From Dehalococcoidia bacterium UBA6808 (GTDB taxonomy: Bacteria; Chloroflexota; Dehalococcoidia; GIF9; UBA5629), in the NCBI GenBank assembly GCA_002452695.1, contig DKFA01000027.1, positions 2,482 to 18,530 on the forward strand: a stretch of DNA of 16,049 bases, given 5' to 3'. Both the position numbers and the translations under genes were made by a program. This document shows positions 1 to 7,134 of this stretch, in pieces. A model generated the notes under the pieces. The model was given only the letters and a program-made list of their open reading frames with translations. It was not told where the DNA came from and did no database searches. The stretch's first letter is position 1. Each line of letters begins with the position of its first letter.

Positions 1-194
1 CCCACCCTGATGCGGTAAGCGGTTACAGCACCTTTGATCTTCCTGATGCCATGGGGTCGGGGCTCATGTGCCAGTTTGTCAATAGCAGCAGCCAGGCGGT
101 CAAATTCCTGCCTGCGGATGTAGGCGCAAAGCTTTTGAAGGTCACGGTCGGCAGCGGGAGAGATTTCGATCTGATAAGCTTCGGGGTCCGGCAT
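1..194 (-). CDS. RelE/ParE-family toxin, partial (C-terminus beyond the left edge)
   Basis: Reading the minus strand from an ATG at 194 gives an open frame to the window edge (64 residues, no stop). It begins MPDPEAYQIEISPAADRDLQ and later has the EPRPHGIRKIKG and YRIRVG segments. The pattern 'Y-x-I-x-x-S-x-A-A-x-x-D-L', then 'PRPxGxxKxKG', then 'YRIRVG' is typical of RelE/ParE-superfamily toxins, mostly ribosome-dependent mRNA interferases or gyrase poisons. The family is usually 85-100 residues, so about 20-30 C-terminal residues are missing, including the usual 'DYRIxY' end. It starts 15 bases after the antitoxin stop, with a GGCGGA Shine-Dalgarno-like stretch between, so the two are co-transcribed. 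Whether it is RelE-like or ParE-like cannot be decided from this fragment. Confidence 0.82.
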   Translation of the reverse strand, partial: MPDPEAYQIEISPAADRDLQKLCAYIRRQEFDRLAAAIDKLAHEPRPHGIRKIKGAVTAYRIRV

Positions 195-209
195 CAAATA
201 TTTTCCGCC

Positions 210-470
210 TTACTTACTGCCACTCCTCCTGGTGATTGCCTTGTCCACCTGCTTGCGGACATCACTCCAGGGACGGCCACCCATGGCTTTATATTCAGCC
301 CGTGAAGCCTTGATAACCGGGGTAAGCTCGGCATCTTCGCGGCTTTCCAGCCACTCGGTGACTGCTTCAGCAATAATCTCGCTGGCTGTGAGACGGCGGC
401 GGACGGCAGCTATTTTCAGGTTGGTATAAAGCTCATCATTGTGGAAAACGACTGTCATTCTCCTGCTCAT
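210..470 (-). CDS. Ribbon-helix-helix antitoxin / transcriptional autoregulator
   Basis: An 86-residue protein beginning MSRRMTVVFHNDELYTNLKI. The N-terminal half (about residues 3-45) has the ribbon-helix-helix layout: one short beta strand (MTVVF), then two helices ending AVTEWLESRED. The basic C-terminal half (AEYKAMGGRPWSDVRKQ) would be the toxin-binding tail. An ATG at 491 in the same frame would add seven residues, but a strong GGAGGG at 476-482 lies just upstream of the ATG at 470, so I take 470 as the start. It precedes the toxin gene, the usual order. Antitoxins of this kind neutralise the toxin and, with it, repress their own promoter; the inverted repeat at 490-521 is well placed for that. 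The RHH assignment rests on pattern recognition. Confidence 0.8.
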   Translation of the reverse strand: MSRRMTVVFHNDELYTNLKIAAVRRRLTASEIIAEAVTEWLESREDAELTPVIKASRAEYKAMGGRPWSDVRKQVDKAITRRSGSK

Positions 471-489
471 CTTTTCCCTCCGTACATGC

Positions 490-521
490 ATACAAGCATA
501 TCAGTATACATATGCCTGTAT
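490..521. promoter_or_regulatory. Candidate operator: 12-bp imperfect inverted repeat upstream of the toxin-antitoxin operon
   Basis: The left arm ATACAAGCATAT (490-501) and right arm ATATGCCTGTAT (510-521) are reverse complements at 11 of 12 positions, separated by 8 bases. The repeat lies 20 bases upstream of the antitoxin start and abuts the -10 box at 520-525. It therefore covers the expected transcription start on the minus strand. That position suits binding by two RHH dimers for autorepression; the binding itself is inferred. Confidence 0.55.
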
Positions 522-528
522 TATAGCA
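520..528 (-). promoter_or_regulatory. Extended -10 promoter of the toxin-antitoxin operon
   Basis: On the minus strand 528-520 reads TGCTATAAT, a perfect TATAAT preceded by the TGn extended -10 element. No convincing -35 box is seen at the usual distance, which is common for extended -10 promoters. The start of transcription would be near 513, inside the inverted repeat at 490-521, leaving a leader of about 43 bases before the ATG at 470. Confidence 0.5.
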
Positions 529-626
529 GTACCAGCAAGATGCTGCATTCGATTGATGTAAATTCTGATATCCTTAAAATAAAGATGGTCGGTGGGGTGG
601 ATGTCAAAGTGAGAGCATCATCTTTC

Positions 627-655
627 TTGCCATAGCGCACAGGCGAGGTTATAAT
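627..655 (+). promoter_or_regulatory. Sigma70-type promoter of the STT3 gene
   Basis: TTGCCA at 627-632 (5 of 6 to consensus) and TATAAT at 650-655 (6 of 6) are separated by exactly 17 bases. Transcription would begin near 662, leaving a leader of about 16 bases before the ATG at 678. A weaker alternative (TTGATG at 553-558, TAAAAT at 575-580, 16-base spacer) lies upstream. The short leader contains a GGCA/TGCC inverted repeat (660-674) with AGGTAAC in the loop, including the only Shine-Dalgarno-like bases. Confidence 0.62.
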
Positions 656-677
656 CTACGGCAAGGTAACTGCCTCG

Positions 678-3023
678 ATGATATTGAAAAAAATTCCCGC
701 GTGGGCTGTTGTATTATTCCTGCTCGTATGCATCGTGGCTGTCGCCCTCTGGCTGAGGATCGTCCTGCCGTTCAGCCAGGTATTCGTGAATGACTGGATC
801 AAGCTGACCGGCGTGGACACCTATTATTACATGCGTCAGGTTGATAACATCGTCAGGCATTTCCCCACCCTGACGCCGTTCGATCCGTATTTCATGTTCC
901 CCGAAGGCAGGAGCACCGAGCTGCAGCCCAATTTCTTCTCGTACACAATGGCTGCAATCGTCTGGCTGCTGGGGATGGGAACCCAGGACCAGCATATGGT
1001 TGATGTGATCGCCGTATACATCCCGCCCATGATGGCTGGCGCTATCGTTGTGATCGTATTTTTTCTGGGCAGGGCGCTGGTCAACAAGTGGGCCGGCCTG
1101 CTGGCTGCCCTCATGATAGCGATCATGCCGGGTGAATTCCTTAACCGTTCATTGCTGGGCTACACCGACCAGCATGTCGCCGAGGTCATGTGGTCCGCCC
1201 TGACCATGCTGCTGCTGATGCTGGCGCTTAAACAGTCGCAGGGCATGGACCTGGCTTATGTGCGTGACAAAGGCTGGCGTGGCGCGCTCAAGCCGGCCGT
1301 CACCTCTGTGCTTGCCGGTCTGGCGCTGGGCATCTTTGCGCTGACCTGGCTCGGCGCCCCGCTTTTCATACTGATCGTCTTCGTTTATCTGGTTGTTCAG
1401 ATAATCGTAGACCACCTGGCAGGGCGCAGTCCCGTCATCAATGCCGCAGTAGGCGTGACCGTTCTGCTGGTCAGTCTGATCGTATACCTGCCTCAATCGC
1501 GCAGCTTTTTCTCGCTGGCTGCCATCCTGGGCGGGGTGACCCTGACCGCCGTATTCGTGGCAATCTCCTATTTTATGAGCAGAAAAAACTACAACAGGCC
1601 GCTCTTCGTGGTAGCCATCGGCCTTTTCAGCCTGCTGGCAGCCCTGGTGATGTACCTGCTTACGCCCGGCCTTTTCCTTTCTTTGCTGAACAGTTTCCTC
1701 GGAGTGTTTGCCTGGAAACCGGAAACCACTATTATGGAAATGCAGCCGCTGCTGCTGAATAAAGGTGTATTCACGATTAATGTGGCCCTGGGCAACTATA
1801 CTTCAGGTCTATTGCTGGGACTGGGCGGACTGATACTCGTCATCTGGCAGGCTTTCAGGAAACCCGAACCTTCCAGGCTGTTGCTGATCGTCTGGAGCAT
1901 AATCATACTTTTCGCTGCGCTGGCGATGCGCAGGTTCGCCTATTATTTTGCTGTCAATATCGCGCTCTTTACCGGTATCCTGGCCTGGTGGATACTTGGC
2001 TTCGCAGGTTTTGGCAAAGAGCAAAAGCCCGTTGAGCCGGTCAAACCGGCTGCTTTGCGCACCAAGGCCGCCCGGAAGAAAGTAGCGGTAAAGAAAAGGA
2101 AGGACCGGGGACAACTGGTCTGGATGGCCGTCGTCCTCCCCATCGTATTGTTTGTCATGGTTTATCCCAATTTCGGGCCGTGGCCCAAGGGTGAGCGGCC
2201 GGCGATCGACGTGGCTACCCAGCCGCTCTTCGCTCCCTCCAATGCCTGGTGCGAAAGCCTGGAATGGATGCGGAATAATACGCCTGAGCCGCTGGGTGAT
2301 GCCGACGCATATTATGCGCTGTATAAGAATCCTGGTGATACGGGCGGCTATGTATATCCCCGCAATGCCTACGGCGTGCTCGCCTGGTGGGATTACGGCT
2401 ACTGGATCACACGCATCGCCAGGAGGATACCTTTCTCCAACCCCGGCACCGCGGCGGAGCGGGGCGAATACAAGTACTTCCTGGCGCAGAACGAAGCTGC
2501 CGCTGTCGAGCTGACCAAAGAGATGTATATCAAATACGTGATAGTCGATTTCGAGCTGGCTTCTTACGACGGCAAGTTCCATGCCATGCCGACCTGGAAC
2601 GGGGAAAAATACAGCAAATACTACGAGATATATATCCAGAAGAAGGACAATACCTACGTGCCTTCCATATTATTCCACCCCGAGTATTACCGCAGCATGG
2701 TCATCCGACTGTACAACTTCGAAGGCAAAGAGGTTATTCCCACCAATGTCGACGTGATCGAATACAGATGGGTCAAAGTTGCCGACGGCAACATGTACAA
2801 GGAGCTGATCGACGATAAGAAGTTCAAGACCTATGAAGAGGCTGTCCAGTTTATGGAGAACAACAAGGGCAAGAACTACGAGATCGTCGGCGCCGACCCC
2901 TATAACAGCCCCGTCCCGCTGGAAGCCCTCAAGAACTATAAAAAGGTCTACGGCTCAAAGGATAAGACCGGCCCGGAGAACGGGTCCAACTCGCTGGTCA
3001 AGATATTTGAGTATACGCTGTAG
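678..3023 (+). CDS. stt3: STT3/AglB/PglB-type oligosaccharyltransferase (membrane glycosyltransferase, GT66-like)
   Basis: A 781-residue membrane protein. It would transfer an oligosaccharide from a polyisoprenyl-(pyro)phosphate carrier to Asn in N-X-S/T sequons on the outer face of the membrane. The conserved STT3 motifs appear in order: the first external-loop acidic site at D47 (GVDTYYY), the D164-Q-H166-x-x-E169 second metal-binding motif, T351-I-M-E354 (the TIxE form seen in prokaryotes), and W570-W-D-Y-G574, which reads the +2 Ser/Thr of the sequon. The first ~500 residues form many hydrophobic helices. A Lys/Arg-rich loop (about 450-480) precedes the last helix, then comes a large soluble C-terminal domain. 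Downstream of WWDYG, K633-x-x-x-M637 resembles part of the archaeal DK motif, but the acidic residue sits one place off. Single-subunit enzymes of this type occur in archaea, Campylobacterota and some Chloroflexota. The start has a weak Shine-Dalgarno but lies just behind a strong promoter. It is convergent with the flippase gene, 21 bases away. Family assignment is secure; the substrate is inferred. Confidence 0.94.
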   Translation: MILKKIPAWAVVLFLLVCIVAVALWLRIVLPFSQVFVNDWIKLTGVDTYYYMRQVDNIVRHFPTLTPFDPYFMFPEGRSTELQPNFFSYTMAAIVWLLGMGTQDQHMVDVIAVYIPPMMAGAIVVIVFFLGRALVNKWAGLLAALMIAIMPGEFLNRSLLGYTDQHVAEVMWSALTMLLLMLALKQSQGMDLAYVRDKGWRGALKPAVTSVLAGLALGIFALTWLGAPLFILIVFVYLVVQIIVDHLAGRSPVINAAVGVTVLLVSLIVYLPQSRSFFSLAAILGGVTLTAVFVAISYFMSRKNYNRPLFVVAIGLFSLLAALVMYLLTPGLFLSLLNSFLGVFAWKPETTIMEMQPLLLNKGVFTINVALGNYTSGLLLGLGGLILVIWQAFRKPEPSRLLLIVWSIIILFAALAMRRFAYYFAVNIALFTGILAWWILGFAGFGKEQKPVEPVKPAALRTKAARKKVAVKKRKDRGQLVWMAVVLPIVLFVMVYPNFGPWPKGERPAIDVATQPLFAPSNAWCESLEWMRNNTPEPLGDADAYYALYKNPGDTGGYVYPRNAYGVLAWWDYGYWITRIARRIPFSNPGTAAERGEYKYFLAQNEAAAVELTKEMYIKYVIVDFELASYDGKFHAMPTWNGEKYSKYYEIYIQKKDNTYVPSILFHPEYYRSMVIRLYNFEGKEVIPTNVDVIEYRWVKVADGNMYKELIDDKKFKTYEEAVQFMENNKGKNYEIVGADPYNSPVPLEALKNYKKVYGSKDKTGPENGSNSLVKIFEYTL

Positions 3024-3044
3024 TAATTATCGCTGCAACCTGCT

Positions 3045-4532
3045 TCATTGCGCCCCTCTCTCGCTATTTCTGCCGGTTACAAGACTAATTATCTGCATGA
3101 CCGAATCGATATCGTGCCGGTCGTAAAATCTCAGCAGGAAGCTTGCCGCAAAGTAGATCAGCGCGGCTGCAGGGACCAGTAGCAGCAGGTTAAGGTCGGT
3201 GAAATACCAGATAAATACGCCCATGATCGCACTGGACAGTGCAATTTTGAGAAAATCCATGCCCACTGATTTCAAAGAGAGGGCATATCCCAGTTTAAGT
3301 GTGAGTGGATAGGCGATTACCAGCACGAGTAATTCAGTTATTGATTTGACATAGCTGGCAGCAAGATAGCTGAACATTGGTATCAGTATAATATTCAGAA
3401 CAAGATTAAATATGGCTGCGATCAGGGTTATTTTTGTTCCCAGCACCTGTTTGTTGAGTGAATAGAGCAGCGGGGTGTAGCAGCCATTAAGGAAAATAAA
3501 AACAGTAGCCCATATTAGCACCTGAAGGGCCGTGGTTGCCGCTGTAAAACCGGGCCCATAAATCTGTGTGATAAACCTTCCTGATAACATGACCGTACCT
3601 ACTCCAATCGGGATGGAAAGCAGCATCATGTATTTAAAATACCGGCTGAATGTGGTTTTTAATATCTCGGGAGAGGATATTGAAAGTCGCGACATGAGTG
3701 GCAATAAAGTGGCGTTGAAGGCGACGTTGATGAATAGCGGTACAGAGGAGAGTTTGTAGGCTGCATTGTACCACCCAACGACTTCATCCCCGCTGGTCTT
3801 GGAGAGGATGATCGTGTCAATATAATAATAGACCATTACGAAAAATGATTGCAGCGCAAAAGGCCAGGATTCGGTTAATGTAGATTTCCAGAAGACTTTG
3901 TCAAACCTGAAAACGCCTGCAGTGTAATACCTGAACGAGGTGTGGGGAAAGGGCAGGGTCAGGGCGATGCAATAAAGCAGCACAACAGTATTTGAGATAA
4001 CATAGACAAACGCGAAGCCGATGAGGTCAAGGTTAAAGTTTATTGCGAGCAGGACCCCAGCAAGTGTGACAAGGCTGTTCGTGATCTGCCCCGCGGCAAC
4101 CAGCTCCATCCGCTCATTGGCCTGAAAAACGGAGTAGTATAGCAATGAGAAGAGCTGGATAACGGTAGCGCTCCACAAAATGTAGACCACATGAATGGTC
4201 TGCTGGGGATAGCCCATGATATGTGTAAAGACTATGATTAATATGAAGGCTGCAGAAGAAAATATGAGTCGCATCAGGTTTACATTGGCTATGTATCGCG
4301 GGGCACTGCTTTTGTCCTTGGCGATTTCACGTATGGCCAGTGTCTGAAGGCCGAGATCACCGAATACAGAAAAGAAGCTGGTGATTGCAGTAGCAAGGGA
4401 CAGTATGCCAAAATTGGCGGCTCCAAGGTACCGGGCGGAATACATGGCAGTCAGGAAAAGGAAGAAATAGGTAATGACCTGTGAAACAAGGAGCACCGAG
4501 ACGTTCTTTGCGACTTTTTGTAGGTTGTTCAA
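3045..4532 (-). CDS. Wzx/RfbX-type oligosaccharide flippase (MOP superfamily)
   Basis: A 495-residue protein with hydrophobic helices throughout (about 12-14 predicted). It has the N-terminal pattern LLVSQVITYFFLFLTAMYSARYLG, followed by FGILSLATA, typical of the polysaccharide biosynthesis/MOP exporter family. Such proteins flip lipid-linked oligosaccharides from the cytoplasmic to the outer leaflet, which fits its place beside an oligosaccharyltransferase and a glycan-building operon. It starts with TTG at 4532 (GAACAACCTACAAAAAG follows); AGGT upstream at about 10 bases serves as the ribosome binding site and no ATG is better placed. Length is near the family norm and no break is seen. It is unlikely to be a MATE drug exporter, given the N-terminal pattern and neighbours. 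Some MOP relatives carry other lipid-linked cargo, so the exact substrate is open. Confidence 0.88.
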   Translation of the reverse strand: MNNLQKVAKNVSVLLVSQVITYFFLFLTAMYSARYLGAANFGILSLATAITSFFSVFGDLGLQTLAIREIAKDKSSAPRYIANVNLMRLIFSSAAFILIIVFTHIMGYPQQTIHVVYILWSATVIQLFSLLYYSVFQANERMELVAAGQITNSLVTLAGVLLAINFNLDLIGFAFVYVISNTVVLLYCIALTLPFPHTSFRYYTAGVFRFDKVFWKSTLTESWPFALQSFFVMVYYYIDTIILSKTSGDEVVGWYNAAYKLSSVPLFINVAFNATLLPLMSRLSISSPEILKTTFSRYFKYMMLLSIPIGVGTVMLSGRFITQIYGPGFTAATTALQVLIWATVFIFLNGCYTPLLYSLNKQVLGTKITLIAAIFNLVLNIILIPMFSYLAASYVKSITELLVLVIAYPLTLKLGYALSLKSVGMDFLKIALSSAIMGVFIWYFTDLNLLLLVPAAALIYFAASFLLRFYDRHDIDSVMQIISLVTGRNSERGAQ

Positions 4533-4568
4533 ATCAACTGACCTGCCTGAGCGGGATCGCTACGAATA

Positions 4569-4598
4569 ATCATATAATAATCCATTACAGATTGGTAA
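4569..4598 (-). promoter_or_regulatory. Possible promoter of the flippase gene
   Basis: On the minus strand TTACCA (4598-4593, 4 of 6 to the -35 consensus) is followed after 18 bases by TATGAT (4574-4569, 5 of 6 to the -10). Transcription would start near 4562, about 30 bases before the TTG start at 4532. The -35 overlaps one end of a direct repeat, ATTACAGAT at 4584-4592 and 4603-4611, spaced 19 bases. The call is tentative. Confidence 0.3.
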
Positions 4599-4705
4599 TT
4601 TTATTACAGATGCTCTTCTGAGAACGTTGTTTGCTACCGGGTGCGGTCTATTTTCCCTTATTGCTATGATTACCTATAATTGTTAATAAGCAATCTCTGG
4701 CGAAA

Positions 4706-5695
4706 CTGCAAAAAGGTAGAAAAGGCGTAGCATCCAAGCTAAAATATGGGCAAGCTTAATCAATTAGAGGGGTGACATGTTTAGAGAGAATAAGAAATAT
4801 CAACTGAGCCTGTTCAGGATGGTGTATCAGTTGCCTTTAAGTGTGAAGAAGATGCTGGACGAGAGCTGGGCGCTGGCTTTCTGGAGATTAGTCTTCGACA
4901 AGATAGATGAAAGGCGCTATTCTGTGCTCTACAGTAATAAGGAAATAAGCACTTCTTCCCTGCAAAACCCGGCCGATGATACCACCACCTTCACGTGGGA
5001 GGGGTACGAAGATCATCAGGGCTATGTATTTAACGTAGCGGAGACCTGCTCCCCGGTCAATCCGGTGCAGATATTGACCGACGTATCCCTTTATCCAAAC
5101 GTAGTCTCGGATGAAGTAATTGCCGCCGAGAGAGTCCCTGAGATTAAGGAACGGATGGATATTACGGAGATGATAACAGATGTTGGCTTTACCGGCGATG
5201 TTTCGGAGAAAGTATGTGATACGGAAGGGGTGGCGCTAATATCCATCGAAGTGAAAGGAAGGCAGTTATCGGAGGACGAGCTTTTCGTTGCAGAACGGCA
5301 GAAATTCTATAGCCTTTACTTCACTGATCGAAAAGTGACGGTGACCCGGAGACGGCAGGCGCTGGACGAAGAGGGCTATCGAGAGAAGTGCCGTTTGAGG
5401 CTGGCGGTGGAAGGTGTGGTAAGCCAGTTCAAGCAAAGGACGCGCAATGGGAAGCTAAAGGTTCGTGGCTACCAGAGGGCGAGGAATGTGATAATCACAA
5501 TGGCGATCGGTATTAACTTCGGGCGGATATGGGCCTATTTGGAACAGAAAAAGCGGGACATGACCCGCTCCCTGATACCTAATATTTGTCTTGTTAGCGG
5601 CCTTGGCAGTAATTTTCACCGGGAAATGAGTCCGTAAGCGCCTGATGGCTCAAACTATATTCCTAAAGGCAATCTGTTGAAAGGTAGTTTTGCAG
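4706..5695 (+). mobile_element. Decayed IS1182-type insertion sequence remnant (boundaries tentative)
   Basis: The element is defined by the internally deleted transposase ORF at 4777-5637. The 8-base inverted pair CTGCAAAA (4706-4713) and TTTTGCAG (5688-5695) flanks the ORF at plausible distances (about 63 and 50 bases) and could be what is left of the terminal repeats. The arms do not extend convincingly and I found no clear target duplication, so the ends are uncertain. The element sits between the flippase gene and the start of the large plus-strand operon. Confidence 0.4.
4777..5637 (+). pseudogene. IS1182-family DDE transposase, internally deleted in frame
   Basis: A 286-residue ORF made of three pieces of an IS1182-type transposase that is normally about 450-600 residues. 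Residues 1-52 match the N-terminal domain (QLPLSVKKMLDESWA, RYSVLYS). Then, with no link, the text jumps to NKEIS and the central GYVFNVAETC / NPVQILTDVSLYPN part of the catalytic domain. The expected intervening region, with the first catalytic Asp in an 'R-x-DSTxI'-like motif, is absent. A second jump near residues 170-176 (about 5285-5300) removes the Cys-rich CPxxH segment and lands at KFYSLYFTDRKV. The C-terminal EGVVSQFKQRTRNGK and VRGYQRARNVI segments, with the likely third acidic residue, remain. The usual DGGF at the second catalytic Asp reads TDVGF. With the first Asp lost it should be inactive, though the frame is open and a GAGGGG ribosome site precedes the ATG. These comparisons are from memory of the family, not an alignment. 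Confidence 0.8.
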
Positions 5696-5731
5696 GAACG
5701 TCAATACTGACGCTTGATAATAATATTGAGC

Positions 5732-5756
5732 GTTATCTGGAAAATATTCAGATAAC
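5732..5756. other. Hairpin with perfect 8-bp stem downstream of the transposase remnant
   Basis: GTTATCTG (5732-5739) pairs perfectly with CAGATAAC (5749-5756) across a 9-base AT-rich loop. No T-run follows, so it is not a standard intrinsic terminator. The surrounding 5638-5848 has no supportable gene. It also holds a direct repeat TGGTTGAAT (5780-5788 and 5810-5818) shortly before the operon, which may be part of a promoter region, but I see no convincing -35/-10 pair there. Confidence 0.35.
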
Positions 5757-5848
5757 AGCGGTTAAGCGGTAGAGTTCTATGGTTGAATCAGTTCAATTAA
5801 TGTTCATACTGGTTGAATAGGATTAAATTTCTAACTGGAGATATTTGA

Positions 5849-7132
5849 ATGAAAATTGGTATTTTAGGCGGCGGCCTTACCGGCTTAACCCTGGCCGCCA
5901 ATCTAGAAAAAGATTATGAAGTACTGGAAAAGGATGCTGTCTGCGGCGGTTTGTGCAGGAGCCTGCAAGAGGAAGGGTTTACATTTGATTATGGTGGAGC
6001 GCATATCATTTTTTCGCGCAATCAGGCCCCGGTGGATTTCATGGTGAATATGCTGGGCGAAAATCTGGTCAGAGGGAGAAGAAATAATAAGGTTCTGTTT
6101 AAAGGCATACTGGTTAAATATCCCTTCGAAAACGGCCTGTCAGACCTAGCCAAGCAGGATAATTTTGAGTGCTTGTATTATTATCTGAAAAACGAGTATC
6201 CTTCTCCCACCAACTTTAAGGAGTGGATTTATTACACTTTTGGTAAAGGCATTGCAGAAAAATATCTGGTCCCGTACAACGAGAAAATCTGGAATTACGA
6301 TACGGCCCGGATGAGCATGCACTGGATGGAGGGTCGTGTGCCGCGCCCGCCTATCGAGGATGTGATCAAATCGGCAGTAGGTATAGAGACAGAGGGATAT
6401 ACGCACCAGCTTTACTTCTTTTACCCGAAGACAGGAGGTATCCAGGCCCTGATTAAAGCGCTGGAGTACAAGGCGCCGAATATAAGCAGAGAATTCAATG
6501 TAACTAGGATTGTCAAGCAGGGCGCAGGTTGGGTAATATCCGACGGTAAGGGCGAAAAAAGATTCGATGAGGTCGTAGCCACTATACCGGTGGCTGATAT
6601 ATTGGGTGCCATGTCTGAAGTGCCGCAAGATGTTTCCACTGCTTTAAATAAATTGCGGTATAATTCCCTGATCTGTGTGATGCTGGGTATTGCCAAACCT
6701 CATATCAATGATATGACTGCAGTTTATATCCCTGACAGGGAGTTTCTTCCCAACAGGATTGGCTTCCCTATGAATTTCTCCGCAGATAATGTGCCTGAGG
6801 GTAAATCATCTCTGGTAGCGGAGATCACCTGCAATAAGGGCGACAGGGTGTATGATATGAGTGATGAAGATGTCATCACCCATGTTGTTGAAGGGTTACA
6901 CGAGCGTAAGATTATTGACAAAAAAGATCTGTGTTATAGTAAGGTAATGCGTACAAAATATGCGTATGTGGTATATGATCTGGAGTATCTGAAAAACGTA
7001 AAAATCGTTCGGGATTATCTTGTACAGACAGGGGTGATCTTGTGCGGACGGTTTGCCGAATTTGAATATATAAATATGGATGCCTGTATAGAGAGGGCTA
7101 TCAAGCTGGCCGTAGTATTAAACAGGGGGTAA
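5849..7132 (+). CDS. FAD-dependent oxidoreductase/mutase, UDP-galactopyranose-mutase-like
   Basis: A 427-residue flavoprotein of the amine-oxidase / protoporphyrinogen-oxidase / UDP-galactopyranose mutase superfamily. The N-terminus carries the dinucleotide-binding motif (G7-G-G9-L-T-G12-L) and a FAD-contacting continuation (about residues 29-52: CGGLCRS, then DYGGAHIIF). The mid-section FGKGIAEKYLVPYNEKIWNY matches the 'F-x-x-PYNxKxW' element common in the sugar-locus branch of this family, and a FAD-closing CGRF segment lies near the C-terminus. Relatives either isomerise nucleotide sugars between pyranose and furanose rings or are uncharacterised glycan-locus oxidoreductases. It starts at an ATG with GGAG eight bases upstream and is the first gene of the long plus-strand operon; the next gene starts 2 bases after its stop. 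The cofactor is well supported. The reaction is not determined, but a mutase acting on a nucleotide sugar made by this locus is plausible. Confidence 0.82.
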   Translation: MKIGILGGGLTGLTLAANLEKDYEVLEKDAVCGGLCRSLQEEGFTFDYGGAHIIFSRNQAPVDFMVNMLGENLVRGRRNNKVLFKGILVKYPFENGLSDLAKQDNFECLYYYLKNEYPSPTNFKEWIYYTFGKGIAEKYLVPYNEKIWNYDTARMSMHWMEGRVPRPPIEDVIKSAVGIETEGYTHQLYFFYPKTGGIQALIKALEYKAPNISREFNVTRIVKQGAGWVISDGKGEKRFDEVVATIPVADILGAMSEVPQDVSTALNKLRYNSLICVMLGIAKPHINDMTAVYIPDREFLPNRIGFPMNFSADNVPEGKSSLVAEITCNKGDRVYDMSDEDVITHVVEGLHERKIIDKKDLCYSKVMRTKYAYVVYDLEYLKNVKIVRDYLVQTGVILCGRFAEFEYINMDACIERAIKLAVVLNRG

Positions 7133-7134
7133 AA

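Noticed and set aside
210..491. Antitoxin start at the upstream ATG (491)
   Set aside because: The strong GGAGGG at 476-482 sits inside that extension and is correctly spaced for the ATG at 470.
1809..2582. A 257-codon open frame on the minus strand opposite the STT3 gene
   Set aside because: It lies within the motif-bearing STT3 frame, has a low-complexity Arg/Gly/Pro/Asp composition and no recognisable motif; a shadow of the real gene.
5732..5756. Hairpin as an intrinsic terminator of the transposase remnant
   Set aside because: The stem is AT-rich in part and no T-run follows on either strand.
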